A stretch of DNA of 64,000 bases, from the NCBI RefSeq assembly GCF_010993705.1, contig NZ_WOFO01000003.1, forward strand, positions 62,001 to 126,000, written 5' to 3'. Position numbers and translations under genes: made by a program. The notes below the pieces were generated by a model. That model had not been told where the DNA came from. It saw nothing but the letters and a program-made list of their open reading frames with translations, and did no database searches. This stretch comes from Cyclobacterium sp. SYSU L10401. Lineage in GTDB: Bacteria > Bacteroidota > Bacteroidia > Cytophagales > Cyclobacteriaceae. This document shows, in pieces, positions 55,345 through 63,914 of this stretch; within the stretch, counting starts at the first letter, position 1; every line of letters starts with the position of its first letter.

Positions 55345-57189
55345 ATGAAAAAAACCATATCCTTTTGGTTTCTGACCGTCATTCTTTATTCATCAGCCTT
55401 TGCACAGCAAAGTCAATGGCATCCTGTCAAAGATAAAATTCTTAGCCCCTGGGCCGAAGATGTTGACCCCCTGAATCCACTTCCTGAATATCCCCGCCCC
55501 CAAATGAAAAGGGATTCCTGGCAAAATTTAAACGGGTTATGGGACTATGCCCTGGTGGACAGAGGGGCTCCGATGCCCGGATCTTTTGACGGGGAAATTT
55601 TGGTTCCCTTTGCCATTGAATCAGCACTATCCGGAGTGGGCAAAATGGTTGGGAAGGATCAGGAGCTCTGGTATTTTAAAGATATTGAAATACCCCGTTC
55701 TTCAAGAAGGGATAAGGTATTGCTTCATTTTGGTGCGGTAGATTGGGAAGCTGAAGTGTTTGTCAATGGACAATCTGTAGGTACACACCAGGGTGGCTAT
55801 GACCCTTTCTTTTTCGAAATTCAGGAAGCATTGAAATCGGGAAAAACCCAATCCCTGGCCATAAGGGTATGGGATCCAACCGATGAGGGACCCCAACCCC
55901 GGGGCAAGCAGGTCAATGAGCCAAAGGGAATTTGGTATACCCCGGTGACCGGTATCTGGCAAACGGTATGGCTGGAGGCTGTTCCTGAGCAGTACATCTC
56001 AGGAATTAAAAACAGCCCGGATCTGGACAAAAAGCAAATTAAAGTCAGGCCGGATATTGCTCATTACAGGGAAGGGCAGCAAGTGCGTGTGAAATTGCTG
56101 GCCGAGGGGGAGCTGGTCGGCGAAGCAACAGTAAATAATCAGGAGGAAGCTTTATTTACACTTTCCAACCCCCGGGTTTGGGATCCGGAAAACCCTTTCC
56201 TTTATGATGTGGAAGTTACCTTAGTTGAAGGTAGGAGGGAAATTGATCAGGTTACGGGTTACACGGCCCTTCGGAAAATCAGTATGGGACCAGATGCACA
56301 GGGCATTCAACGCCTGCTTTTAAACAATGAATTTCTTTTTCAATACGGACCATTGGATCAGGGCTGGTGGCCCGATGGGTTGTATACTGCACCCACCGAT
56401 GAGGCCCTGCTTTTTGACATTGAAAAAACCAGAGACATGGGTTTCAATATGATACGGAAACATGTCAAGGTAGAGTCGGCCAGGTGGTATTACCATTGTG
56501 ATCAAATGGGTATGCTGGTCTGGCAGGACATGCCTAGTGGGGATATGGGTAACCGCTGGGAATCCAGGCCCGGGGTGGTAGGAAAAGGTACAGAAAAACA
56601 AAGAACACCGGAATCAGAGGCCATCTTCAGGAAAGAATGGGAAGCGATCATGGAGGCCAATTATAATTTCCCTTCCATCGTGGTATGGGTACCCTTTAAT
56701 GAAGCCTGGGGCCAGTTTAAAACTGAGGAAATTGTGGAATGGACTGTAGAAAAGGATCCAACCCGCCTGGTGAATGGGGCCAGTGGTGGCAATTACACCA
56801 AATTGGGCCAAATCATGGACATGCACAATTACCCGGATCCTGTGATGCCTGATCCCGGCATCTGGGGTGAGGACCAGGTTATAGTCCTTGGAGAATATGG
56901 TGGGCTTGGCCTTCCTGTGGAAGGGCATACCTGGCAGGAAAAAGATAACTGGGGGTACCAGAGTTTTAAAGACAAAGACGAACTTCGGGACAGGTATAGC
57001 CAATTGATCCGGGATTTAAAACCCCTTATTCCGCAAGGCTTATCTTCAGCCATTTATACCCAAACAACAGATGTAGAGGTAGAAGTAAATGGACTGATGA
57101 CCTACGACAGAAAGGTGCTTAAATTTGAGCCAACATTTTTAAAGCAAAAAAATGCCGAATTATACTCCATTAAAATCCCAATGAAATGA
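55345..57189 (+). CDS. Secreted glycoside hydrolase family 2 enzyme
   Basis: 614 residues with a signal peptide ending at AFAQ. The GH2 layout is complete: a jelly-roll sugar-binding domain (about 50-215, HFGAVDWEAEVFVNGQ), an Ig-like domain (about 220-310) and a TIM barrel with acid/base E453 (PFNEAWGQ) and nucleophile E517 (GEYGG). It lacks the long C-terminal domains of LacZ. Activity could be beta-galactosidase, beta-glucuronidase or another exo-beta-glycosidase. Its stop overlaps the mutarotase start by four bases (ATGA). First gene of a three-gene operon. Confidence 0.92.
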   Translation: MKKTISFWFLTVILYSSAFAQQSQWHPVKDKILSPWAEDVDPLNPLPEYPRPQMKRDSWQNLNGLWDYALVDRGAPMPGSFDGEILVPFAIESALSGVGKMVGKDQELWYFKDIEIPRSSRRDKVLLHFGAVDWEAEVFVNGQSVGTHQGGYDPFFFEIQEALKSGKTQSLAIRVWDPTDEGPQPRGKQVNEPKGIWYTPVTGIWQTVWLEAVPEQYISGIKNSPDLDKKQIKVRPDIAHYREGQQVRVKLLAEGELVGEATVNNQEEALFTLSNPRVWDPENPFLYDVEVTLVEGRREIDQVTGYTALRKISMGPDAQGIQRLLLNNEFLFQYGPLDQGWWPDGLYTAPTDEALLFDIEKTRDMGFNMIRKHVKVESARWYYHCDQMGMLVWQDMPSGDMGNRWESRPGVVGKGTEKQRTPESEAIFRKEWEAIMEANYNFPSIVVWVPFNEAWGQFKTEEIVEWTVEKDPTRLVNGASGGNYTKLGQIMDMHNYPDPVMPDPGIWGEDQVIVLGEYGGLGLPVEGHTWQEKDNWGYQSFKDKDELRDRYSQLIRDLKPLIPQGLSSAIYTQTTDVEVEVNGLMTYDRKVLKFEPTFLKQKNAELYSIKIPMK

Positions 57190-58352
57190 AATCAACCCTT
57201 ATAAGTTCTTTGGTATTATCAGGCCTATTACTGGCCTGTGGCCCCGGAGAGACAGAAAATTCTCAAGAGAATCAGGAACCTCAATCTTTAACAGCAATGG
57301 ATAAGTCTAAATTTGAAAAAACCATCGATGGAAAACCGGTCAAACTATACCGCCTGCACAATAAAAATGGGATGGAAATGACCGTAACAAATTTCGGTGC
57401 CCGGGTAGTAGAATTATTTGCCCCGGACAAAAATGGAAATTTTGAAGATGTGGTTCTCGGATATGACAATCTCGAAGATTACATCAATCATCCGGGTTCT
57501 TATTACGGAGCTCCCATAGGGCGTTATGGTAACCGCATTGCCGATGCCAAATTTACCCTCGATGGGGAGACCTATGAACTGGAAGCAAATAATGGACCCA
57601 ATAATCTTCATGGCTGGCCGGGGGGCTACCATATAGTGGTTTGGGAGGTTATCGAAGCTACTGATCAGAAATTGGCCATGAAATACGTTTCAGCGGATGG
57701 ACATGGGGGTTTCCCAGGTGAACTCACCATTTTTATGAATTATTTTCTTACAGATGAGAATGAGTTTAAAATCACCTATGAGGCTACCACCAATAAGCCT
57801 ACCATTGTGAACCTGACCCATCATTCTTTCTTTAACCTGAATGGTCATGGGGAAGGAGACGTTACCAACCACATGTTGGAATTAGATGCGGATAAATTCA
57901 CTCCTGTCAATGAGGTATTGATTCCCTTAGGGGAATTGCGGCCGGTAGCAGGTACACCCATGGATTTTACTAGTCCTCATTTGATCGGAGAAAGGATTGA
58001 TGCCGATTATGAGCAATTGCAGAAGGGTGGAGGATATGACCACAATTGGGTAATCAACAGGGAAGAAGGAAACAAGGACACCAAATTAGTAGCCAGCGTT
58101 TGGGTACCCGAAAATGGAAGAAAAATGGAAGTCTTCACCGATCAGCCGGGAGTGCAGGTGTATACGGGTAATTTTATGGACGGAACATCTCCCTCAAAAG
58201 GCGATAAAACGTATGGCAAAAGGGGCGCCATTTGTCTGGAAACCCAGCACTTTCCTGATTCGCCCAATCAGCCTCAGTTTCCCTCTGTGACCTTAAGGCC
58301 CGGAGAAAATTACACCCATGAATGTGTGTATAAGTTTTCCGTAAATGAGTAG
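57186..58352 (+). CDS. galM: Exported aldose 1-epimerase (mutarotase) lipoprotein
   Basis: A 388-residue lipoprotein (lipobox LLAC, C18) of the GalM family, interconverting alpha and beta anomers of aldoses. Conserved motifs are GRYGNRIADAKF, NNGPNNLHGW, NLTHHSFFNLNGHG with catalytic His, and the late CLETQHFPDSPNQPQFP carrying the catalytic Glu. Acting outside the cytoplasm, it would speed handling of the sugar freed by the GH2 enzyme. Coupled to GH2 by a 4-base overlap. Confidence 0.95.
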   Translation: MKSTLISSLVLSGLLLACGPGETENSQENQEPQSLTAMDKSKFEKTIDGKPVKLYRLHNKNGMEMTVTNFGARVVELFAPDKNGNFEDVVLGYDNLEDYINHPGSYYGAPIGRYGNRIADAKFTLDGETYELEANNGPNNLHGWPGGYHIVVWEVIEATDQKLAMKYVSADGHGGFPGELTIFMNYFLTDENEFKITYEATTNKPTIVNLTHHSFFNLNGHGEGDVTNHMLELDADKFTPVNEVLIPLGELRPVAGTPMDFTSPHLIGERIDADYEQLQKGGGYDHNWVINREEGNKDTKLVASVWVPENGRKMEVFTDQPGVQVYTGNFMDGTSPSKGDKTYGKRGAICLETQHFPDSPNQPQFPSVTLRPGENYTHECVYKFSVNE

Positions 58353-58355
58353 GTA

Positions 58356-59402
58356 ATGTTGAAAATCAATCATTTCCTTATTCCTGTATTTTTGGTTGCT
58401 GCAGCCTGTTCTTCCGAAAAATCCGGAACTGACAGCAGCCTGGACACTGATGATGCTGATTCCCTAATAAACTATCTTCCCCTGACCATCGACATGGCAG
58501 ATAGGGGCTTGGAAGAAATCATTCATTCCACTGCCAAAGCGAGCATTCTTGGCAGCGGTTATACCTGGACGGAGGGGCCGTTATGGCTGGAGGAAGAGGA
58601 AATGCTTGTATTTTCTGAAATTCCTGCCAATAAAGTTCATTCCTGGAAGGAGGGAGAAGAAGCCAGGGTCTACCTGGAACCGGCAGGTTTTACCGGATCT
58701 GCTTCCCGCGGGGGGGAATTGGGTTCCAACGGGCTCCTGCTGGATCCTGAAGGTAATCTTGTTCTTTGCCAGCATGGAGACAGGCGGCTCGCCAGAATGC
58801 TGGCCCCCCTGTCTGATCCTAAGCCTGAATTTGAAACAATTGTGGGTCTGTATGAAAGCAAGCCCTTCAACAGTCCCAATGATGCGGTATATGACCGGCA
58901 CGGGAACCTTTATTTTACGGACCCACCTTACGGTTTGGAATTCAATATGGATGATCCGGCAAAAGCCATACCCTTTCAGGGAGTATACCGTTTCAGCCAT
59001 GATGGCAGCTTGGAGTTGCTGTTGGATAGCATCAGCCGGCCCAATGGCCTGGCATTTTTGCCTGGGGAAAAGGAGTTGATCATCGCCAACTCAGATCCGG
59101 AAAAGCCATATTGGTACATTTACAAGCTTGATGAGGAGGGAAACCTGGCAAATGGCAGGATTTATCAGGATGCCAGTCAATTGGTGCAGGGGGAACCGGG
59201 GCTGCCCGATGGACTGAAAATAAGGCGTGATGGCGTCGTTTTTGCCACCGGACCTGGAGGTGTATGGGTTTTTAATCCCTCTGGGAAACTGTTGGGACGA
59301 TTGAAAGTGGGGGAATTGACCTCTAATGTGGCTCTCAATAAAAATGAAGATGTTTTGTTTGTCACAGCAGACAGTTATGTAGTAAAAATTCCTTTAAGGT
59401 AA
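58356..59402 (+). CDS. SMP-30/gluconolactonase-family lipoprotein
   Basis: A 348-residue lipoprotein (lipobox AAAC, C18). The six-blade propeller of the SMP-30/gluconolactonase/LRE family is seen in the motifs YTWTEGPLWLEEEE, PFNSPNDAVYDRHGNLYFTDPPYG, SRPNGLAFLPGEKEL and GLPDGLKIRRDG, which carry the metal-binding Glu, Asn and Asp residues. Such enzymes hydrolyse sugar lactones to aldonic acids. It follows galM by 3 bases and completes an extracytoplasmic set of glycosidase, mutarotase and lactonase; a periplasmic sugar dehydrogenase would be needed between the last two. Confidence 0.9.
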   Translation: MLKINHFLIPVFLVAAACSSEKSGTDSSLDTDDADSLINYLPLTIDMADRGLEEIIHSTAKASILGSGYTWTEGPLWLEEEEMLVFSEIPANKVHSWKEGEEARVYLEPAGFTGSASRGGELGSNGLLLDPEGNLVLCQHGDRRLARMLAPLSDPKPEFETIVGLYESKPFNSPNDAVYDRHGNLYFTDPPYGLEFNMDDPAKAIPFQGVYRFSHDGSLELLLDSISRPNGLAFLPGEKELIIANSDPEKPYWYIYKLDEEGNLANGRIYQDASQLVQGEPGLPDGLKIRRDGVVFATGPGGVWVFNPSGKLLGRLKVGELTSNVALNKNEDVLFVTADSYVVKIPLR

Positions 59403-59419
59403 GGGACAGCAAATTTACT

Positions 59420-60562
59420 TCAAATGAATTTAAGTAAAGGTATTTTTTCTTTCAGCCGTTGTTTGATATTTTCCGGAAAGGCTTTTTTTCCCATGAAAAT
59501 ATCTGTCAACAGCTCACATCCCTTTTGACCGTATTTTTGCAGTAGCAGGTTTCTTAAGGAAGGCTGAGTATAAAATACCCAGGCCATGATGGCCGAAGTT
59601 TTTAATTCGGGGAGGAGTTTTTCTTCCAGTTTGTTCTGGTAAGCCACATGGGTGAGTTGATTATGCTCAAAATTTTCAAGGATTGCGTTGACTGCCAATT
59701 CTCCCGAATACAGTGCATTGGATATCCCCTCTGCAGTTAAGGGATCAGCAAATCCGGCGGCATCACCAACAAGAAGTACATTTCCTTTTGAAAACCCGTC
59801 TGTGCGGGGAGCGATGGGAATCTGAAAACCATGAGCGGTAGAGGACAGTATTTCCCGGATATTTAATTTTTTAAGGTAGTCCTGGTAAAAGGCTTTCAGA
59901 TTAATTTTTTGTTTCCTCATGCTGGCAACTCCAAGGGATAAATGGTTTCCTTTTGGAAAACACCAGGCATATCCATGAGGCACTGCATCCACATCAAACC
60001 TGACTTTTTCGGATAACCTTTCAAAGTCGGTTTTGCCCACCATTACTTCGTATTCCAAAGCTGGGATAAGTGTCCTGCTCTCCTTCCAGCCTGCTATTTT
60101 TGCAGTGGGGCTCAGTGCTCCATCCGCAGCTATGAGGTATCGGGTTCGGATTTCACCGGCTGAAGTTTGCAGTAGGATGCCATTTTCTGTTTCTTCCAAC
60201 CCGTTTAATTGGGTTTTGTCCCTGATATGGGCACCCTTCTCCATCGCTTTTTCCACCAATAAGGCATCAAATCCATCCCTCATCACCATGGTGATAATAG
60301 GATCGGTTCTTTTGGTTAAAAAATAATGGCTGGCATCCTCAAAAAAAACTTCCAGTTCATTGAATGTTTTCTCAACTACCGGAGAAATGTCAAAGGGTAA
60401 GCGGTTCCTGCCACGAAATACCAGTCCGCCACCACAGGTTTTATACCGGGGCAGCATTTCTTTTTCAATGATCAGTACTTTCACTTGCCGGGAGGCAGCC
60501 GTATAGGCAGCCATGGCCCCTGCGGGCCCTGCCCCTACAATGACTATATCAAAAGAATTCAT
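59420..60562 (-). CDS. FAD-dependent oxidoreductase, geranylgeranyl-reductase family
   Basis: A 380-residue flavoprotein with the FAD-binding GxGxxG motif (VGAGPAGAMAA, 9-19), LIIEKEMLPRYKTCGGGL as the second FAD/substrate segment and LVGDAAGFADPLTAEGISNALYSGELA as the third FAD motif. This is the geranylgeranyl reductase / p-hydroxybenzoate-hydroxylase-like group that reduces isoprenoid chains or hydroxylates aromatic rings. No clear membrane helix. It forms a pair with a small upstream gene 12 bases away; the function of the pair is not known. Confidence 0.88.
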   Translation of the reverse strand: MNSFDIVIVGAGPAGAMAAYTAASRQVKVLIIEKEMLPRYKTCGGGLVFRGRNRLPFDISPVVEKTFNELEVFFEDASHYFLTKRTDPIITMVMRDGFDALLVEKAMEKGAHIRDKTQLNGLEETENGILLQTSAGEIRTRYLIAADGALSPTAKIAGWKESRTLIPALEYEVMVGKTDFERLSEKVRFDVDAVPHGYAWCFPKGNHLSLGVASMRKQKINLKAFYQDYLKKLNIREILSSTAHGFQIPIAPRTDGFSKGNVLLVGDAAGFADPLTAEGISNALYSGELAVNAILENFEHNQLTHVAYQNKLEEKLLPELKTSAIMAWVFYTQPSLRNLLLQKYGQKGCELLTDIFMGKKAFPENIKQRLKEKIPLLKFI

Positions 60563-60574
60563 GGATGCTGGAAA

Positions 60575-60931
60575 TTAAATATCGTCAGGTTCTCTTTCAG
60601 GAATATAAGGACCGGTTAAGATAATTTTGTTTGCCGCCGAATTAAATTCATAATCGATTTTTATTTTATCCTGGTCTGTTTCATGAATGTTGAGACAGGC
60701 ATTGTAATAAACTTTATCAAAGCCTAATAGGCAGGAACCCTTGTCTATTGATGGAGCTGCTTCCCAGGAAAGCAGCTTAATATTTTCTGCGATGGCTCCA
60801 TCAGCCTTGGTATACAGACTCAGAAATATAGCCAATTCCTTCTTTTTTTGTTCAAAAATACCCGGGAGTGCGTTTTTTAATTCATTTTCTGAAATTGGTT
60901 CTGTCGATTTTAAAATCCATTGTTCTTGCAT
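60575..60931 (-). CDS. Uncharacterised 118-residue protein
   Basis: 118 residues, soluble, acidic, with no signal peptide or motif I recognise (SENELKNALPGIF near the start, TGPYIPEREPDDI at the end). It precedes the FAD oxidoreductase by 12 bases on the same strand, so they are very likely co-transcribed and related in function, perhaps as an accessory protein. I do not assign a function. Confidence 0.65.
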   Translation of the reverse strand: MQEQWILKSTEPISENELKNALPGIFEQKKKELAIFLSLYTKADGAIAENIKLLSWEAAPSIDKGSCLLGFDKVYYNACLNIHETDQDKIKIDYEFNSAANKIILTGPYIPEREPDDI

Positions 60932-61348
60932 GCAAAAGGTTATTTTGTTTGAAACACCAATTTACCTATTCCTTTATCCACCCGATAGTCCATTTGTGAA
61001 AAATCATGTATTCTTACATGAAATCGACACGATTAAAATCATCATTAAACACACAGAGCAATGATTATTTTAATCGTCAAAGATTCCATGTGGCCATTAA
61101 AAATCAATTATAAACACATGAAAGCTAAGGAGGATTAAAAATAATTATTTAAATTGATTTCTTTCAGTATTGAGTTAAAAAGTCGACCCGAAAAATTTCA
61201 TGCAAACCCATAGCCACTGCTACTTTACCTTTTATTTTTCAATCCCAATGAATCCATAGATCGCCTTAAAATAGGACTTTATTTCAGGATTACTTTTCCC
61301 ATAAGCCGGAAAGAATCATTTAATAAACTATAAAATAAACCAAAAATA
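60932..61348. other. Divergent intergenic region with palindromic repeat
   Basis: 417 bases between the minus-strand pair and the HUMPS operon. It holds repeat copy 2 (61017-61086) and an AT-rich leader of about 260 bases. A TACTTTTC near 61292 weakly resembles a -7 box. No ORF or clear terminator. Confidence 0.5.
61017..61086. repeat. 70-bp palindromic repeat, copy 2
   Basis: Begins CATGAAATCGACACGATT and ends CGTCAAAGATTC; four differences from copy 1 at 55222-55291. Arms 61029-61046 and 61060-61077 pair over 18 bp with a single mismatch and a 13-base loop, a better hairpin than copy 1. It lies 262 bases upstream of the HUMPS-family gene. Confidence 0.85.
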
Positions 61349-62053
61349 ATGAAACCAATTGTTCAAATCAGTCTGGATTTAACCAACATTGACGAAGCCC
61401 TTGAAACTGCTGCACTTGCCATGCGGGCAGGAGTGGATTGGCTGGAAGCCGGCACCCCTTTAATTCTTGCGGAAGGTCTGCACGGTGTGCGTAAGTTGAG
61501 AGAGGCTTTTCCAGACACCCCCATTGTAGCAGATCTGAAAACCATGGATGGAGGTTATCTGGAAGCGGAAATGATGGCTAAGGCGGGTGCTACCCATGTA
61601 GTGGTGATGGCAAGAGCACACGAAGAGACCATCAAATGCGTGGTACAGGCAGGAAAAGACCATGGCGTAAAAGTAATGGGAGATAATCTGGGTTGCCCGG
61701 ATATGGTCCAGGGTGCCAGGTTTCTGGAAGACCTGGGATGTGATTATATTGTCCACCATATTGGGTATGATGAAAGAAGAGGTATTGCAGCCCAGGGAAA
61801 ACGCATGCCAAGTCCTTTGGATCAATTGAAGGAAATCGTGGAAGCGGTAAAAATTCCCGTGCAGGCTGTTGGTGGCCTGAGTCTGGAGCAGGCCATTTCG
61901 ACGCCTTCATACGGAGCACCCCTGGTGGTACTTGGCGCACCATTGACCATTGACGCAGACGCTTTCAAAACTGCAGATGGAGACCTGGAAGCGTCACTTA
62001 GAAAGATATGTGATGCAGTACATGCACATGGTGATGTGGCTATTAAAAAATAA
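61349..62053 (+). CDS. HUMPS-family decarboxylase/aldolase (hexulose-phosphate synthase-like)
   Basis: A 234-residue TIM-barrel of the orotidine-5'-phosphate decarboxylase suprafamily. The signature D62-x-K64-x-x-D67 (VADLKTMDGG) and the early E33 (WLEAGTPL) are those of 3-hexulose-6-phosphate synthase and 3-keto-L-gulonate-6-phosphate decarboxylase. The later HHIGYDERR segment is nearer the synthase type. Product would be a pentulose-5-phosphate (or the reverse aldol). It is followed after 26 bases by a dehydrogenase, suggesting the decarboxylase form in a sugar-acid pathway, but this is inference. Confidence 0.85.
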   Translation: MKPIVQISLDLTNIDEALETAALAMRAGVDWLEAGTPLILAEGLHGVRKLREAFPDTPIVADLKTMDGGYLEAEMMAKAGATHVVVMARAHEETIKCVVQAGKDHGVKVMGDNLGCPDMVQGARFLEDLGCDYIVHHIGYDERRGIAAQGKRMPSPLDQLKEIVEAVKIPVQAVGGLSLEQAISTPSYGAPLVVLGAPLTIDADAFKTADGDLEASLRKICDAVHAHGDVAIKK

Positions 62054-62079
62054 AAGTTTAAAAGTTTAACGGAATATCG

Positions 62080-63105
62080 ATGAAATCAGCAGCGGTAGTA
62101 AATTATGCGGAAACCAAGGGTTCCGTGGAACTGAGAGAAATTGAACAGCCTGAAATAGGTAATGGAGAAGTATTATTGGAGGTGGCCAATGTAGGGGTTT
62201 GTGGAAGTGATTTGCATCAATGGACCGCCGATCATAGCTGGCCGGTCAATTACCCGGTGGTGCTGGGACACGAATTCGGTGGTAAAATCCTGGACATAGG
62301 TCCAGGGGTGGAAGGCTGGCATATCGGGGACCGGGTAGTCAGTGAAACTGCCGCCGTAATTGACCCTTTGAATCCCATGAGCCGGATAGGCTTGTACAAC
62401 CTGGATCCTACCCGAAAAGGTTTTGGGTACGGAGTGAATGGAGCCATGACCAGGTATGTCAAAGTTCCTGCCCGTTGCCTGCATCATGTTCCTGATCAGG
62501 TACCTTTTGAAGAGGCCTGTTTAACGGAACCCTGTTGTGTGGCTTACAATGCAGTAGTTATGAATTCGGAGATCAAACCCGGCGACCGGGTCGTGGTGAT
62601 CGGTCCTGGTACGATTGGGATGTTGTGTGCTGTCATGGCCAGGCTCAATGGTGCGGAGGTGGCAGTGCTTGGCCTGGAGACGGATAAGGGAAGACTGGAG
62701 ATAGCGAAAGGGTATGGATGCGAAGGAATCATCGGGGATGCTACAGATTGGGCAAAATCCCGGGATGGACTCGGAGCAGACCTGATTGTCGATGCTGCTG
62801 GTGCCAGTGCCACGCTAAAAATTGCCATGAACCTGGTAAGGCCCAACGGCCAAATTACCAAAGTAGGTTGGGGGCCACAACCCTGTAATTTTTCATTGGA
62901 TCCAATTGTGCAGAAAAACGTCCGGCTTCAGGGAAGTTTTAGCCACAACTGGCCTATATGGGAAAAGGTAATCGGCATGATGGGATCCGGGATGCTGGAT
63001 GTGAAACCTATTATCGGAGGCGTATGGCCTGTTACCTCCTGGCTGGAAGCCTTTGAAAAAATGCACCATGGTGAGGTGGTGAAAAGTGTACTCAAACCGG
63101 TTTAG
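62080..63105 (+). CDS. Zinc-type medium-chain alcohol/polyol dehydrogenase lacking the structural zinc site
   Basis: A 341-residue MDR-family enzyme resembling sorbitol/threonine dehydrogenases. Catalytic zinc ligands C41 (VCGSD), H64 and E65 (GHEFGG) are present, with E150 nearby, and a Rossmann motif VIGPGTIGMLCA follows. In the structural-zinc lobe the four expected Cys are D95, N98, S101 and D109, at exactly C-x2-C-x2-C-x7-C spacing, so that zinc is lost. It probably oxidises a sugar or sugar acid hydroxyl with NAD(P). The next gene starts two bases after its stop. Confidence 0.92.
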   Translation: MKSAAVVNYAETKGSVELREIEQPEIGNGEVLLEVANVGVCGSDLHQWTADHSWPVNYPVVLGHEFGGKILDIGPGVEGWHIGDRVVSETAAVIDPLNPMSRIGLYNLDPTRKGFGYGVNGAMTRYVKVPARCLHHVPDQVPFEEACLTEPCCVAYNAVVMNSEIKPGDRVVVIGPGTIGMLCAVMARLNGAEVAVLGLETDKGRLEIAKGYGCEGIIGDATDWAKSRDGLGADLIVDAAGASATLKIAMNLVRPNGQITKVGWGPQPCNFSLDPIVQKNVRLQGSFSHNWPIWEKVIGMMGSGMLDVKPIIGGVWPVTSWLEAFEKMHHGEVVKSVLKPV

Positions 63106-63107
63106 AA

Positions 63108-63899
63108 ATGAGGTTGAAAGGAAAAGTGATCATCGTTACCGGTAGCACTACCGGAATTGGAAAGGCCATCGCCATTCGCTGTGCGCAGGAAGGGGCAAAA
63201 ACTGTGGTCCATGGACTGGAAAAAGAATGGGGGGAGGATGTGGTGAACAGCATTGGAAAACAGCAGGCAGTTTTGCATGTAGAGGACCTTCAGGAAGAAG
63301 GTTGTGGAGAGAGATTGGTTGAATTGGCCAAAAAAACCTTTGGTAAACTAGATGCCGTGGTAAATAATGCTGCCTGGGTAGTTTCATCTGATTTTCAGTC
63401 CGTCGATAAATCCTTTTTACAAAAAGTTTTGACCATCAATACCATTGCTCCCTTTTTGCTGATCAAGGCGGCCCTACCAGATTTAGAAGCCAATAAAGGC
63501 AATGTGCTCAACATTGGTTCGGTCAATGCATGGAGTGGAGAACCTAATTTGCTGGCCTATAGTATGTCCAAAGGGGGACTGATGACGATGACCAGAAATC
63601 TGGGAGACAGCCTGTTTCGGGATCATGGAGTCAGGGTCAATCAGATAAATCCTGGATGGGTTTTGACAGAAACGGAGAAGGAAAGAAAGAAAGGTCACGG
63701 CCTTTCTGATAATTGGTATGAGCAGCTACCCGATATGTATGCCCCCGCAGGAAGAATCATTGCTCCGGAGGAAATCGCTGCAGGTGCAGTCTTCTGGCTT
63801 TCAGATGAATGTGGGCCGGTCAGCGGGCAGGTAATGGAATTGGAGCAATATCCGCTGATAGGGAGAAACGCCCCAAAAGATACAAGTACAATCAAATAA
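63108..63899 (+). CDS. Short-chain dehydrogenase in the sugar-catabolic operon
   Basis: A 263-residue classical SDR: TGSTTGIG (11-18), NNAA (86-89), Ser138 in NIGSVN, and Y151/K155 (YSMSK). The C-terminus is ...VSGQVMELEQYPLIG. Typical of polyol or sugar-acid oxidoreductases. Separated by two bases from the MDR dehydrogenase and by 15 from the next gene, so it belongs to the same operon and probably acts on the same substrate. Confidence 0.92.
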   Translation: MRLKGKVIIVTGSTTGIGKAIAIRCAQEGAKTVVHGLEKEWGEDVVNSIGKQQAVLHVEDLQEEGCGERLVELAKKTFGKLDAVVNNAAWVVSSDFQSVDKSFLQKVLTINTIAPFLLIKAALPDLEANKGNVLNIGSVNAWSGEPNLLAYSMSKGGLMTMTRNLGDSLFRDHGVRVNQINPGWVLTETEKERKKGHGLSDNWYEQLPDMYAPAGRIIAPEEIAAGAVFWLSDECGPVSGQVMELEQYPLIGRNAPKDTSTIK

Positions 63900-63914
63900 T
63901 CAAAAGAAATATAT

